This document shows positions 7,726-17,076 of a stretch of DNA of 64,000 nucleotides, in pieces. Both the position numbers and the translations under genes were made by a program. Numbering within the stretch: position 1 is the stretch's first letter; each line of letters begins with the position of its first letter. The DNA comes from Tropicimonas sp. IMCC34011. GTDB taxonomy: Bacteria > Pseudomonadota > Alphaproteobacteria > Rhodobacterales > Rhodobacteraceae. The stretch spans positions 62,001 through 126,000 of the forward strand of contig NZ_QMEJ01000002.1 in assembly GCF_003390865.1 (NCBI RefSeq), given 5' to 3'. The notes beneath the pieces were generated by a model, which ran no database searches, was not told the DNA's origin, and saw nothing but the letters and a program-made list of their open reading frames with translations.

Positions 7726-8640
7726 CTAGCGTCCGTCCGTCGTCTCATAGAGCCTGCTTTCGGCCCCGAACGCCGCCGACGCATGACCCGCCGCGATCCC
7801 GAGGCTTCTGATCCCGTCGAGCGCCGGGCCCCTCGCCAGGGGCCACAGAAGGACCCGGAGGCCGCCTCCCGTCCCCCTGAGAACCGCGGCCGTCAGATGC
7901 GCGCTCCGCCTGCGCGGGGAGAGGGCAGCCTTGGCGAGTGTCTGCGACCGGGCGCGCCGGAAGATGTAGCCCGCTCTGAGCCGCGAGGCCGGCCATTCGT
8001 CCGTCAACTCCGCGGCGGGCACCCATCCAAGCTTGAGCCCTGCCGCCGCCGCGCGCCGCGACAGGTCCGTGTCGGATCCTCCCGTCATCAGGAGCCTCGC
8101 ATCGAACCGCAGACCGGTGCGCTCCAGTGCCGCGAGGCGCACGATCCAGTTGTTGGTCGGCAGGTCCAGACGCCCGGTTCCGGACGCCCGCCGCGCATCC
8201 CGCGCGGCGGCCCGCCGCGCGAGCCACGCGGCTACCTTGGCCTCACGCTCTCCTGCATCCGCCCCCGGAACGGGGCGAACGGGGCCGCCGGCTAGGTCAT
8301 GGCCGCCCGCAACCGCGCCGTCCCAGAGCGCCGAGATCCAACTCGGCGGCGCCACCTCGTCGTCGTCCACGAAAGCCAGCCACTCCGCGCCGAGCGACAG
8401 CGCTTCCTCCACCACCCGGTTGCGCGCATGGGGAATCCCCAGCTTCGGCTCGACCACCACGCGCGCCTCCGGCGCGACCTCCGCCGCGATGCCCGCCGCC
8501 AGCCCATCGTCGCCGTTCTCCACCACGAGAAGCACCAGCTCGGCGCCCTCCGGCACCTCCTGTGCGGCGAGGGCGGACAGGCTCCGGCGGAGCGCCAGGG
8601 GCCGGGCGCGGGTGATCACGGCGATGACGATGCGGCTCAT
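7726..8640 (-). CDS. family 2 glycosyltransferase
   Basis: This predicted sugar transferase of 304 residues has a GT-A fold. The N-terminus (IVIAVITRARPLALRRSL) is the nucleotide-sugar strand, GIPHARNRVVEEAL (68-81) is typical of GT2 enzymes, and FVDDDEVAPP (90-99) contains the metal-binding DxD-like triad D92-D94. A later segment, LLMTGGSDTDLSRRA, fits the acceptor-side acidic motif (ED/DTD). No transmembrane segment is obvious. Substrate and product are unknown. It is convergent with ppiA and divergent from the carboxylate-amine ligase gene, so the context does not help. Confidence 0.85.
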   Translation of the reverse strand: MSRIVIAVITRARPLALRRSLSALAAQEVPEGAELVLLVVENGDDGLAAGIAAEVAPEARVVVEPKLGIPHARNRVVEEALSLGAEWLAFVDDDEVAPPSWISALWDGAVAGGHDLAGGPVRPVPGADAGEREAKVAAWLARRAAARDARRASGTGRLDLPTNNWIVRLAALERTGLRFDARLLMTGGSDTDLSRRAAAAGLKLGWVPAAELTDEWPASRLRAGYIFRRARSQTLAKAALSPRRRSAHLTAAVLRGTGGGLRVLLWPLARGPALDGIRSLGIAAGHASAAFGAESRLYETTDGR

Positions 8641-8741
8641 GCTCCCCGCCTGCCGCGAAAGGAGGCGCCTGTCCAGCGGACCTTGCGCGGTTTCCCCGCC
8701 CCTGCGACGCTTTGCGGATGCGCCTTGCGGAGGAGAAGCCG

Positions 8742-9872
8742 ATGGCCGCCGAACCCGACCTCACGATCGGCATCGAGGAGGAATACCTCCTGCTCGACCC
8801 CGAGACATACGATCTCGTCGATGCCCCGGACGATCTCGTCGCCGATTGCGAAGCCGCCCTCGGCCAACAGGTCACACGGGAATTCCTGCGCTGCCAGATC
8901 GAGGTCGGCACCCGCGTCTGCCGGACCGTGCAGGAAGCGCGGGACGATCTCGCGCGCCTGCGATCCGGGGTTTCGGACTGCGCCCGCGCGCATGGCCTCG
9001 TCCCGGTCGCCGCCTCTTCCCATCCGCTGGCGGACTGGACGGCGCAGACCCGGACGGAGAAGGAGCGCTATGCCGCCCTGGAGAAGGACTATTCCGCCGC
9101 CGCGCGCCGGATGCTGATCTCCGGAATGCACGTCCATATCGGGATCCCGGACCGGGACATGCGGATCGACCTCATGAACCAGCTGTCCTACTTCCTGCCG
9201 CACCTTCTGGCGATGTCCGCCTCCTCGCCGTTCTGGAAGGGACAGGACACCGGCATGGCCTCCTACCGGCTGACCGTGTTCGACAACATGCCCCGGACGG
9301 GCCTGCCGCCGCGGCTCGCCTCGTGGAGCGAGTTCTCCCGGATCACCGGGCTTCTGACCGAGCTCGGCCTGATCGAGGACGGATCCCGCATCTGGTGGGA
9401 CATGCGTCCCTCGGCCGACTTTCCCACCCTCGAGACCCGCATCTGCGACATCCCCGCCCGGCTTGGCGATACCGTGACGCTGGCGGCGCTCATCCGCTGT
9501 CTTGCCCGGATGCTCTGGCGCCTCTCGGCAATGAACCAGCGCTGGCGGATCTACGAATCGGTCCTGCTGTCGGAGAACCGGTGGCGCGCGGCACGCTACG
9601 GGATGTCCGGCGGGCTGATCGACTACGGACGAGGGGAAATCGTGCCGTTCGCGGACCTCGCGGCGGAACTGGTGGAACTGGTGGCTGAGGATGCAGAGGC
9701 TTTGGGCTGCACCGAGGAGGTGCATGGTCTTCTCGATATCTCGGCCCGGGGCAACGGCGCGGATCGCCAGCGCGCGGTCTACGCGAAGGCTCTCTCCGAG
9801 GGCGCCGACACGCCCGGGGCTCTGCGCGCCGTCCTTGCCCACCTCGCGGAGGAGTTCACAGCGGATATGTGA
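8742..9872 (+). CDS. carboxylate-amine ligase (YbdK, GCS2 family)
   Basis: This protein belongs to the glutamate-cysteine ligase family 2, whose YbdK-type members have weak ATP-dependent ligation activity in vitro and no settled physiological substrate. The N-terminal IGIEEEYLLLD (9-19) is the family's metal/ATP signature, and GMHVHIGIPD and PTLETRICDIPA follow. I chose the ATG at 8742 (376 residues) over earlier TTG 8712 and ATG 8718 starts because a strong GGAGGAG ribosome site lies just upstream. It stands alone between a glycosyltransferase and an L,D-transpeptidase. A role in glutathione-like or other peptide ligation would be inference. Confidence 0.88.
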   Translation: MAAEPDLTIGIEEEYLLLDPETYDLVDAPDDLVADCEAALGQQVTREFLRCQIEVGTRVCRTVQEARDDLARLRSGVSDCARAHGLVPVAASSHPLADWTAQTRTEKERYAALEKDYSAAARRMLISGMHVHIGIPDRDMRIDLMNQLSYFLPHLLAMSASSPFWKGQDTGMASYRLTVFDNMPRTGLPPRLASWSEFSRITGLLTELGLIEDGSRIWWDMRPSADFPTLETRICDIPARLGDTVTLAALIRCLARMLWRLSAMNQRWRIYESVLLSENRWRAARYGMSGGLIDYGRGEIVPFADLAAELVELVAEDAEALGCTEEVHGLLDISARGNGADRQRAVYAKALSEGADTPGALRAVLAHLAEEFTADM

Positions 9873-10000
9873 GGCATAGGCCGGTTCCGCGCCGTCACAT
9901 GTCCGTGTCCCCTGGCCCATGAGCGGGCGAGACACTGGCATTCGGCTGGAAAACCTGTATCGGATCGGGTCTGAGCAGTCCCAATTCTGGAGCAGGTGCA

Positions 10001-10579
10001 ATGAACCGCTTCTCCCGTCGCACGATGCTGGCCGGCCTCGGCAGCCTTCCCATCCTTTCCGCGCCCGCCCTCGTCCGAGCGCAGGTGCCGTCGGGCGAGT
10101 ATCGCTCCGGCGAAGCGCAGCGGAACGCGTCCAGCTTCCGTACCGTCGACTGGAGTGACCACTTCGACAGCCTCGGCGTCGCCTCCATCGTCGTCGATAT
10201 CACCAGCCGTGCCCTGCACTACTGGAATGCGGACGGCAGCGATTACCGGCTCTATCCGACCTCCGTGCCGATGACCGAGGAACTGACCCGCCGCGGTTAC
10301 ACCGAGATCGTGCGCAAGAAGGTCGGCCCGGACTGGACGCCGACCGAATCGATGAAGGAGCGGGACCCGTCGCTTCCCGACTACATGCCGCCGGGCCCGG
10401 GCAACCCGCTCGGCACGCATGCCATGTATCTCAGCTGGCCCGCCCACCTGATCCATGGCACGCACGACACGCGGAAGATCGGACGCCGGGCCTCCTCTGG
10501 CTGCATCGGTCTTTACAACGAGAAGATTGCCGAGCTCTTCGAGCTCTGCCCCATTGGAACGCAAGTTCGCCTTGTCTGA
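10001..10579 (+). CDS. L,D-transpeptidase, YkuD domain
   Basis: This exported enzyme should form 3-3 crosslinks in peptidoglycan or attach protein to it. The 192 residues start with a twin-arginine-like signal (SRRTMLAGLGSLPILSAPA) ending near residue 27. The YkuD domain follows, with the catalytic His152 in HGTHDTRKIGRR and Cys168 in SSGCIGLYNE. An AGGTG ribosome site precedes the ATG. Compared with the LdtD-like protein later in this window it is short, with no peptidoglycan-binding domain. Two small secreted proteins follow on the same strand. Confidence 0.93.
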   Translation: MNRFSRRTMLAGLGSLPILSAPALVRAQVPSGEYRSGEAQRNASSFRTVDWSDHFDSLGVASIVVDITSRALHYWNADGSDYRLYPTSVPMTEELTRRGYTEIVRKKVGPDWTPTESMKERDPSLPDYMPPGPGNPLGTHAMYLSWPAHLIHGTHDTRKIGRRASSGCIGLYNEKIAELFELCPIGTQVRLV

Positions 10580-10643
10580 GACGGGGCGCTCCGCCGCCCT
10601 CGGGGCCGTGGAACGAAGCGGCGGGCCCCGCCGTTTCACCGCC

Positions 10644-11177
10644 ATGGCACCGGTGACATCGCATATTTCTCGTCGCGGCGGCCTTTTGGCCGCCGCTTTC
10701 GTATCCGCCGCCCTGATCACGCCGGCCTTCGCGCAAGTGGTCGGCGGCGCGCCAAGCATCGTCTGCACCACCACGGCCTGCGCGAATTCTCCGCCGGAGG
10801 CCGGCGAGATCCTGCGGGACCACCAGTCCCGCTCCGATGCGACGCAGAAGATCCTCGACCGCAGCCGCGAGCGGCTTCTGCAATCGGGCCCGGCGCAGAA
10901 CGATATCCGCCCCGGCCCCCTCACCTTCGACAGCATCCATGTCGGCGATCAGCTCCCGTCGACACGCTACACGATCCTCGACGGGCTGGAGCGTCGGGGC
11001 CTGAGGGCGCCCGACGACGGTCGCGTCTGGGCCGAGTATCAGGGACAGACGATCCTCATCGAACGGAACTCCGGGCGCGTGATGCGGCTTCTCGAAGAAG
11101 CTGACCAGGAGTTGCCGACATGCCGCTGCGAACGAGAGAGACTGGATCCGGAGCCCTGCCCCTGCGCGCAGCCTTGA
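10644..11177 (+). CDS. secreted protein with RcnB-like C-terminus
   Basis: The 177-residue product has a signal peptide (RRGGLLAAAFVSAALITPAFA, spanning about residues 10-30) and a mature domain that ends in a segment resembling RcnB proteins: YTILDGLERRGL, then GRVWAEYQGQ and NSGRVMRLL. RcnB family proteins are periplasmic and linked to nickel/cobalt in E. coli, but many have no known role. Cysteines near the N-terminus (CTTTAC) and C-terminus (CRCERER, CPC) could form disulfides. The last 58 bp overlap the next gene in another frame. A perfect hairpin lies inside the signal peptide coding region. Confidence 0.75.
   Translation: MAPVTSHISRRGGLLAAAFVSAALITPAFAQVVGGAPSIVCTTTACANSPPEAGEILRDHQSRSDATQKILDRSRERLLQSGPAQNDIRPGPLTFDSIHVGDQLPSTRYTILDGLERRGLRAPDDGRVWAEYQGQTILIERNSGRVMRLLEEADQELPTCRCERERLDPEPCPCAQP
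10675..10696 (+). other. perfect GC hairpin inside a signal-peptide coding region
   Basis: GCGGCGGCC and GGCCGCCGC form a perfect 9-bp stem with a TTTT loop, and three T residues follow. It sits 31 bp into the coding sequence. It resembles a terminator, so it could halt readthrough from the transpeptidase gene, or slow the ribosome during export. It could also be a by-product of codons for Arg-Gly-Leu-Ala. Confidence 0.4.
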
Positions 11178-11533
11178 GCGCCGCACTGGCCCTCGTGGCC
11201 ATGCAGGCCTCAGCGCAGATCGCTACTGAACAGACGCTGGACTGCACGCCGGGCTATGTCCCCTCCGGTGAGGAATGCGTGCTTCCGGACGGCTCGATGG
11301 ACACGGGATCCGTCATCCCTCCGCAGGATCGCGCGGCAGAGCCCGGAGACGTCGTTGACGGGTCCAGCGACCTCGCCCCCGACGGAACCGTGGAGAATTT
11401 CGGCGTCGAGACACCCGATATGGATGACGAGTACAGCATCGAGGACGACACGCTCGTCATCGACGACGAGGATGCCGTCGAGGAGGCCATTCCGCTCGTT
11501 CCGAATGCCGGCGAGGTCGATCTCACCGACTGA
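11120..11533 (+). CDS. small acidic secreted protein, unknown function
   Basis: The 137 residues carry an N-terminal signal (ALPLRAALSAALALVAMQASA, cut near residue 33), then a short region with two cysteines (DCTPGYVPSGEEC), and a strongly acidic tail with many Asp and Glu residues up to DLTD. I do not recognise the family. The CTPGYVPSGEEC spacing suggests one disulfide loop. It overlaps the preceding secreted protein by 58 bp and is convergent with uvrA. The acidic tail could bind cations, but that is a guess. Confidence 0.7.
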   Translation: MPLRTRETGSGALPLRAALSAALALVAMQASAQIATEQTLDCTPGYVPSGEECVLPDGSMDTGSVIPPQDRAAEPGDVVDGSSDLAPDGTVENFGVETPDMDDEYSIEDDTLVIDDEDAVEEAIPLVPNAGEVDLTD

Positions 11534-11555
11534 GACGGGACGGGCAGCGGCGGAT

Positions 11556-14420
11556 CTACTCCGCCGCCACCTTCCGGGGAACCAGCATGGGCGCGAGGTA
11601 ATGGCCGGTATGGCTCGCTTCGACCTTCGCCACGGCCTCTGGCGTTCCGGTCGCAACGACCTGTCCGCCGCCGTCGCCGCCCTCCGGACCGATATCCACG
11701 ATCCAGTCGGCCGTCTTGATGACATCGAGGTTGTGCTCGATCACGACGACCGTATTGCCCTGATCCACCAGCTCGTGGAGCACCTCGAGGAGCTTCTTCA
11801 CGTCCTCGAAATGCAGGCCCGTTGTCGGCTCGTCGAGAATGTAGAGCGTGCGGCCGGTGGAGCGCTTGGCCAGCTCCTTGGAGAGCTTGACCCGCTGCGC
11901 CTCGCCGCCCGACAGGGTCGTCGCCTGCTGGCCGACCTTGATGTAACCGAGGCCCACGCGCATCAGCGCGTCCATCTTCTCCCGGATCGACGGGACGGCC
12001 CGGAAGAACTCCTGCGCATCCTCGACCGTCATGTCGAGAACGTCAGCTATGCTCTTGCCCTTGAACTGGATTTCCAGGGTTTCGCGATTGTAGCGGGCCC
12101 CGTTGCAGGTCTCGCAGGTGACGTAGACGTCGGGCAGGAAGTGCATCTCGATCTTGATGACGCCGTCACCTTGGCACGCCTCGCAGCGCCCGCCCTTCAC
12201 GTTGAAAGAGAAGCGGCCAGGCTTGTAGCCCCGCGCCTTCGCCTCGGGCAGACCCGCGAACCAGTCGCGGATCGGTGTGAACGCTCCGGTATAGGTCGCC
12301 GGGTTCGAGCGCGGCGTCCGGCCAATGGGCCGCTGGTCGATGTCGATGACCTTGTCGAGATGCTCCAGCCCCTTGATCGTCTCGCAAGGCGCCGGCGTCT
12401 GCCGGGCTCCGTTGAGTTTCATGGAGGCCGTCTTGAAGAGTGTCTCGATGGTCAGCGTCGACTTGCCGCCACCGGAGACGCCCGAGACGCAGACGAACTT
12501 GCCGAGCGGGAAATCGACAGTGACGTCCTTCAGGTTGTTGCCGCTGGCCTTGACCACGCGGATCGCCTTGCCCTTGCCCTTCCCCTTGCGACGCTCCGCC
12601 GGCACGGCGATCTCGCGCCGCCCGGCGAGGTAATCGCCGGTGACGCTCTTCGGATCGTCGGTGATCTCGGCCGGCGTGCCATGCGCGACGACCTGGCCGC
12701 CGTGAACGCCGGCGCCGGGGCCGATGTCGAAGACATAGTCGGCTTCGCGGATCGCCTCCTCGTCGTGCTCGACGACGATCACCGTGTTGCCCTGGTCCCG
12801 CAGGTTCTTGAGCGTGGTCAGGAGACGGTCGTTGTCCCGCTGGTGCAGGCCGATGGACGGCTCGTCGAGAACGTAGAGCACCCCCGTCAGGCCGGAGCCG
12901 ATCTGCGAGGCGAGACGGATCCGCTGGCTCTCGCCGCCGGAGAGCGTACCGGCGTTGCGGGAGAGGGTCAGGTATTCGAGGCCGACATTGTTGAGGAAGC
13001 CAAGCCTCTCGCGGATCTCCTTCAGGATGGCGCGGGCGATCTCGTTCTTCTGCGGGGACAGGCTCCCGGGCACGGTCTCGCACCAGTCCGCCGCCTGCCG
13101 GATGGACATCTGCACAACCTGGCCGACATGCAGGCCAGCGATCTTCACCGCGAGGGCTTCGGGACGCAGGCGGTAGCCGTCGCAGGTGCCGCAGGGCCGG
13201 TTGTTCTGATAGCGCTCGAATTCCTCGCGCACCCAGCTGGAATCGGTTTCCTTGTAGCGCCGCTCGATATTGCGGATCACGCCTTCGAAGGGCCGCGACA
13301 CCTGGTACACCCGTCCGCCCTCGTCGTAGCGGAACAGGATCTCCTCCTTGCCGGAGCCGCGCAGGATGACCTGCTGGACGTCCTCTGACAGATCCTTCCA
13401 GGGCGTCTTCGGATCGAAGCCGTAGTGTTTCGCGATCGCCTCGATGGTCTGCGTGAAGTAAGGGGACTTGCCCTTGCGCCACGGCGCGATGGCGCCCTCC
13501 TTCAGCGACAGCGCCGCATCCGGAACCACGAGCCGCTCGTCGAAGAAGAGCTCCACGCCGAGGCCGTCGCAATCGGGACAGGCGCCGAACGGCGCGTTGA
13601 AGGAGAAGAGCCGCGGCTCGATTTCGGGGATGGTGAAGCCGGACACCGGACAGGCGAAGTTCTCGGAGAAGGTGATCCGCTCGGGGTCGCCCTCCCGCGG
13701 CGCCGTCTCCAGCACGGCGATGCCGTCGGCGAGGTCGAGCGCGGTGCGGAAGCTGTCCGCGAGCCGCGTCTCCAGACCCTCGCGGACAACGATCCGGTCG
13801 ACGACCACGTCGATATCGTGGCGAAACTTCTTGTCCAGCTTCGGCGGATCGTCCAGCTCGTGGAACTCACCATCGACCTTGACCCGCTGGAAGCCCTGCT
13901 TGCGCAGCTCGAGGAACTCCTTGCGATACTCGCCCTTGCGATCCCGGATCATCGGCGCGAGGAGGTAGCCGCGCGTCCCCTCCTCCATCTTCATCACCGC
14001 ATCGACCATGTCCTGCACCTGCTGCGCCTCGATGGGCAGGCCGGTGGCGGGGCTGTAGGGCGTCCCGGCGCGGGCGAAGAGCAGCCGCATGTAATCGTAG
14101 ATCTCGGTCACCGTGCCGACCGTGGAGCGCGGGTTCTTCGATGTGGTCTTCTGCTCGATGGAGATCGCCGGAGAGAGGCCGGAGATATGGTCGACGTCCG
14201 GCTTCTCCATCATGTCGAGGAACTGCCGAGCGTAGGCCGAGAGCGATTCGACGTAGCGCCTCTGGCCTTCGGCGTAGATCGTATCGAATGCCAACGAGGA
14301 CTTGCCGGACCCCGAGAGCCCCGTGATCACCACGAGCTGGTCGCGCGGAATGTCGACGTCGATGTTCTTGAGGTTGTGCTCGCGTGCGCCGCGCACCTCG
14401 ATCGATTTCATCTCTGCCAT
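11556..14420 (-). CDS. uvrA: excinuclease ABC subunit A
   Basis: UvrA is the damage-recognition ATPase of nucleotide excision repair and loads UvrB. The 954-residue chain has two ABC modules. Walker A motifs are GLSGSGKSS (34-42) and, in the second half, GVSGGGKST. Signatures are [12 protein letters not shown] with LDEPSIGLH, and [12 protein letters not shown] with LDEPTTGLH. The second zinc module CEAC..CETC is complete. In the first, the usual second cysteine is serine (C257 and S260, then C281 and C284), a variant I recall from alphaproteobacteria. A LexA box lies 69 bp before the start, so SOS control is likely. Confidence 0.98.
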   Translation of the reverse strand: MAEMKSIEVRGAREHNLKNIDVDIPRDQLVVITGLSGSGKSSLAFDTIYAEGQRRYVESLSAYARQFLDMMEKPDVDHISGLSPAISIEQKTTSKNPRSTVGTVTEIYDYMRLLFARAGTPYSPATGLPIEAQQVQDMVDAVMKMEEGTRGYLLAPMIRDRKGEYRKEFLELRKQGFQRVKVDGEFHELDDPPKLDKKFRHDIDVVVDRIVVREGLETRLADSFRTALDLADGIAVLETAPREGDPERITFSENFACPVSGFTIPEIEPRLFSFNAPFGACPDCDGLGVELFFDERLVVPDAALSLKEGAIAPWRKGKSPYFTQTIEAIAKHYGFDPKTPWKDLSEDVQQVILRGSGKEEILFRYDEGGRVYQVSRPFEGVIRNIERRYKETDSSWVREEFERYQNNRPCGTCDGYRLRPEALAVKIAGLHVGQVVQMSIRQAADWCETVPGSLSPQKNEIARAILKEIRERLGFLNNVGLEYLTLSRNAGTLSGGESQRIRLASQIGSGLTGVLYVLDEPSIGLHQRDNDRLLTTLKNLRDQGNTVIVVEHDEEAIREADYVFDIGPGAGVHGGQVVAHGTPAEITDDPKSVTGDYLAGRREIAVPAERRKGKGKGKAIRVVKASGNNLKDVTVDFPLGKFVCVSGVSGGGKSTLTIETLFKTASMKLNGARQTPAPCETIKGLEHLDKVIDIDQRPIGRTPRSNPATYTGAFTPIRDWFAGLPEAKARGYKPGRFSFNVKGGRCEACQGDGVIKIEMHFLPDVYVTCETCNGARYNRETLEIQFKGKSIADVLDMTVEDAQEFFRAVPSIREKMDALMRVGLGYIKVGQQATTLSGGEAQRVKLSKELAKRSTGRTLYILDEPTTGLHFEDVKKLLEVLHELVDQGNTVVVIEHNLDVIKTADWIVDIGPEGGDGGGQVVATGTPEAVAKVEASHTGHYLAPMLVPRKVAAE

Positions 14421-14488
14421 CGCCTACCCCCGAGGATCCAGTCAGTCTCCAGATAGGCACAGCATAGGAGCACGCCAGCCGCAGGCCA

Positions 14489-14503
14489 GAACATTTGGAG
14501 AAC
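14489..14503 (-). promoter_or_regulatory. LexA (SOS) box upstream of uvrA
   Basis: GAAC-N7-GAAC at 14489-14503 (GTTC-N7-GTTC read on the uvrA strand) is exactly the LexA-binding motif established for alphaproteobacteria such as Rhodobacter sphaeroides. It lies 69 bp before the uvrA start codon, a normal operator position. uvrA is a classic SOS gene. Confidence 0.85.
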
Positions 14504-14575
14504 TTCAGACGGTTTTTTAACGAAGTTCGGTATCGGGCGAAAGGTCGCGGGCCACCTCTTTCACGAAAAGGTGCC

Positions 14576-15274
14576 TCAGAACCTGTGCGTCAGCTTGAGC
14601 GAGAAGGTCGTGAGCTCGGCGCTGACGTCCGCCATGTCCCAGTCGTCGTAGGAATGGCGCACCACTTCTCCGCCCAGCGTCCACCCCCGGCGGAGACGCA
14701 CTTCCGTGCCGGCGGCGAGTGCGAGGCCGGTGGCGGTAAAGCTGTCATCCGTGAAGGCTGCGTCCATCATGTCCCCGTAGGCGCTGAACTTTGCCCGCGC
14801 CGGGCCAGCCGCGACATAGACCAGCGCGTCTCCCGCATCGTAGCCAAGTCGCCCCATCAGCCGCGCCGCGTAATCCAACTCCAGGCCGTCCTCGCCGATC
14901 GAGATGCGCGTCTCGGTCCGGGTGACGGCCAGTTCGACTCCCCAGACGACCGCCCCCGCCTGCCAATCCCACCCCGCGTGGATCCCGTAGATCGGGGAGC
15001 GGTTCTCGATCTCGGGCCCTGACATCTCGGCGCCGGCCAGAAGCGCCGGAAATTGCAGCGCTCCCGGCCCCGTCCGGCGGCGCAGCATGCTCTCCATGAC
15101 CGGCTCGACGATACCGTCGAACTCGAGACCACCCGCCTCGGCCCCGCCGGCCTGCACGCCGAGATAGGGACCCGCCCATGTCTGGTCCTGGGCCTCCGCC
15201 GCCCCCGCTCCGCTCAGAATGGCGCATAGAAGAACGGTCGCACGGATCGCCCGCGCGCTGAATATGCCGGTCAT
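14576..15274 (-). CDS. outer-membrane beta-barrel protein
   Basis: This 232-residue protein has a signal peptide cut after A28 and begins its mature part with TWAGPYLGVQAGG, as in Omp25/OmpW-like eight-stranded barrels. Alternating aromatic strands (YGIHAGWDWQAG, ALVYVAAGPARAKF, GWTLGGEVVRHSYDDW) and the terminal phenylalanine in LKLTHRF, the Bam recognition signal, support insertion into the outer membrane. A long polar loop around residues 55-90 breaks the first strands. Substrate or binding partner is unknown. It is upstream of uvrA on the same strand but separated by that gene's own SOS promoter. Confidence 0.85.
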   Translation of the reverse strand: MTGIFSARAIRATVLLCAILSGAGAAEAQDQTWAGPYLGVQAGGAEAGGLEFDGIVEPVMESMLRRRTGPGALQFPALLAGAEMSGPEIENRSPIYGIHAGWDWQAGAVVWGVELAVTRTETRISIGEDGLELDYAARLMGRLGYDAGDALVYVAAGPARAKFSAYGDMMDAAFTDDSFTATGLALAAGTEVRLRRGWTLGGEVVRHSYDDWDMADVSAELTTFSLKLTHRF

Positions 15275-15370
15275 GTCAATAAGTCCGTAACGCTGTCGCC
15301 CCCGCGAAGTCTTAACAGCGGGTAAAGGAGACGTCCGTCGAAACCTTACAGCAAGGTTAACGTCTTGCAG

Positions 15371-16576
15371 CTAGTCCTGCGCGTGCCGCGCCTCGGCCTC
15401 CGGCGCGGCGGCTGGAAGTGGCCCGATCCCGCGATGAGCCGCGCGCACCGCGATCATGCCGATGACCGAGAGCGCGGCCGCGAGCCCGCAGATCCCCCCG
15501 ATGCTCGCGGCGAAAAGGGAGAAGATCGGCGGGCCGAGCGTCGTGCCGATGTTGCCGAACTGCGCGATCGCGCCCGTCGCCCGCGCCCGGTCCGGCCCGG
15601 CCGCGTTCAGCGCCGCGATATCGGCGAACGAGGCGCCGGGCACGAGACCGAGGCAGATGAACTGGACGATCGCGACCGCGAACCGCGCCTCTTCCGGCAC
15701 GGCGAGAAGCACGAGAAGCGCAGCGGCCGACGCGCCGTAGCCGATCGTTGCCACACGCGCCGGCGGTGCCCGTCTGCACATCACGCCGGCGGCAAGCGTG
15801 CCGACAAGCGACACGAGCGGCAGGACAGCGGTCGCCGCGCCGCCGATCCGCGGCGCGAGAAAGGTAACGAGGGAGATGTAGCTCGCCGTATAGCAGACGA
15901 AGCCGATGGCCGGCGCCCGGCGTCGCGCGTCGCTGTAGGTCAGCCGGTGCTGCGCGACGTAATTCGTTAGGGACACCGGCGCGCCCCGCCCGCTCCGCGG
16001 CAGCAGCGGCCAGAGGACCGCCGCCATCGCGAGGAGCCCCGCCCCGTGCAGCGCGAAGAGAAGCGGCAGTCCGCCTGCGCCGATCAGACCCGGCACGATC
16101 GCCGCGGTCAGCGCGAAGCCGACGCCGAAGAACGTCCCCCAGATCCCCATCACCACCGGCCGCATCCCTTCGGAGGCGGCTGCGGCCATCAGCGTGGGCG
16201 CCGCGACGACGATCACGAGATGAGAGGCCCCTTCGAGGACCCGGCTCAGCAGGAACAGCGCAAATGGCGGCAACAGCGCCTGCAGGAGCGACACCGCCCC
16301 GCCGAATGCCATTGCCCCGACCAGAGCGCGCCTTGCGCCGATCCGCGCCACGAGCCCGCCCGCCATGACGCCGAACAGGATGCCGACGATGCCGACCACG
16401 GAGATCGCCATGGCGACGCCACGCCCCGCCCCGGGCCAGACCTCATGGGCGGTGTCGATGGTCAGGGCGACCTTGGCGAACTGTCCGGCAGCCAGCAGCC
16501 CGGTAAGAAAAAGGGCGAGGACGAGGCCCCACCGGGTGTGCCCCCCGGCGGGCTGGATGTCGGTGCGCATGGTCAT
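15371..16576 (-). CDS. major facilitator superfamily transporter
   Basis: About 12 transmembrane segments are visible across 401 residues, with the usual cytoplasmic loop GGLVARIGARRALVG between helices 2 and 3 that carries the MFS motif A pattern. The cargo cannot be told from sequence; the overall look is that of a cyanate/multidrug-type permease. I chose the ATG at 16576 because GAGGG lies just upstream; an ATG at 16570 is nearly as good. It stands upstream of the beta-barrel gene on the same strand with a 96-bp gap. Confidence 0.85.
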   Translation of the reverse strand: MTMRTDIQPAGGHTRWGLVLALFLTGLLAAGQFAKVALTIDTAHEVWPGAGRGVAMAISVVGIVGILFGVMAGGLVARIGARRALVGAMAFGGAVSLLQALLPPFALFLLSRVLEGASHLVIVVAAPTLMAAAASEGMRPVVMGIWGTFFGVGFALTAAIVPGLIGAGGLPLLFALHGAGLLAMAAVLWPLLPRSGRGAPVSLTNYVAQHRLTYSDARRRAPAIGFVCYTASYISLVTFLAPRIGGAATAVLPLVSLVGTLAAGVMCRRAPPARVATIGYGASAAALLVLLAVPEEARFAVAIVQFICLGLVPGASFADIAALNAAGPDRARATGAIAQFGNIGTTLGPPIFSLFAASIGGICGLAAALSVIGMIAVRAAHRGIGPLPAAAPEAEARHAQD

Positions 16577-16766
16577 GCCCTCGCCCTTATACGAGCCGCG
16601 CGGCGGGGTCATCGCCCTCCAGCGGCGCACCGCTTCGGCGCCCCGGAATCACCCCGGGCGCCGTCTCGCAACGCTCCGCCTCGCAAGCCCCTGTAATTGA
16701 CGACTGAATTGACGCTTCGAGAAACTTCGCCTACGCTTTTCCCAATCCAGGGGGATGCTATTTAAG

Positions 16767-17066
16767 ATGACCAAGACATTGACTCGGATGGACCTCAGCG
16801 AGGCCGTCTTCAGGGAAGTCGGTTTGTCCCGCAACGAATCCGCTCAGCTCGTCGAGAGTGTCCTCGGGCACATCTCGGATGCGCTCGCCGAGGGGGAGCA
16901 GGTCAAGATCAGCTCCTTCGGCACCTTCTCGATCCGGGACAAGGCCGCCCGCGTCGGCCGCAATCCCAAGACCGGCGAGGAGGTTCCGATCCTGCCCCGC
17001 CGCGTCCTGACCTTCCGCCCGTCGCACCTGATGAAGGAGCGGGTGGCGGCCGGTAAGAAGTCTTAA
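16767..17066 (+). CDS. ihfA: integration host factor subunit alpha
   Basis: IHF bends DNA sharply at specific sites and supports transcription, replication and recombination. The 99 residues form the HU/IHF fold. [17 protein letters not shown] is the typical alphaproteobacterial N-terminus, [13 protein letters not shown] lies in the core, and the beta-arm [12 protein letters not shown] inserts into the minor groove. I chose the ATG at 16767 because the ATG at 16755 touches the GGGGG ribosome site itself. A MerR-type regulator starts 10 bp after the stop, an arrangement common in alphaproteobacteria. Confidence 0.96.
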   Translation: MTKTLTRMDLSEAVFREVGLSRNESAQLVESVLGHISDALAEGEQVKISSFGTFSIRDKAARVGRNPKTGEEVPILPRRVLTFRPSHLMKERVAAGKKS

Positions 17067-17076
17067 GGCCCCGGCG

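Noticed and set aside
8033-9688. A 551-codon plus-strand frame spanning the GT2 and YbdK-type genes
   Set aside because: It overlaps two well-supported genes in a wrong frame and has no domain.
11256-13388. A 710-codon plus-strand frame opposite uvrA
   Set aside because: Antisense shadow of uvrA; no family motif, and it begins inside another gene.
16755-16766. An ATG at 16755 as the ihfA start
   Set aside because: It directly touches the GGGGG ribosome site, leaving no spacer; the ATG at 16767 gives the family's normal N-terminus.
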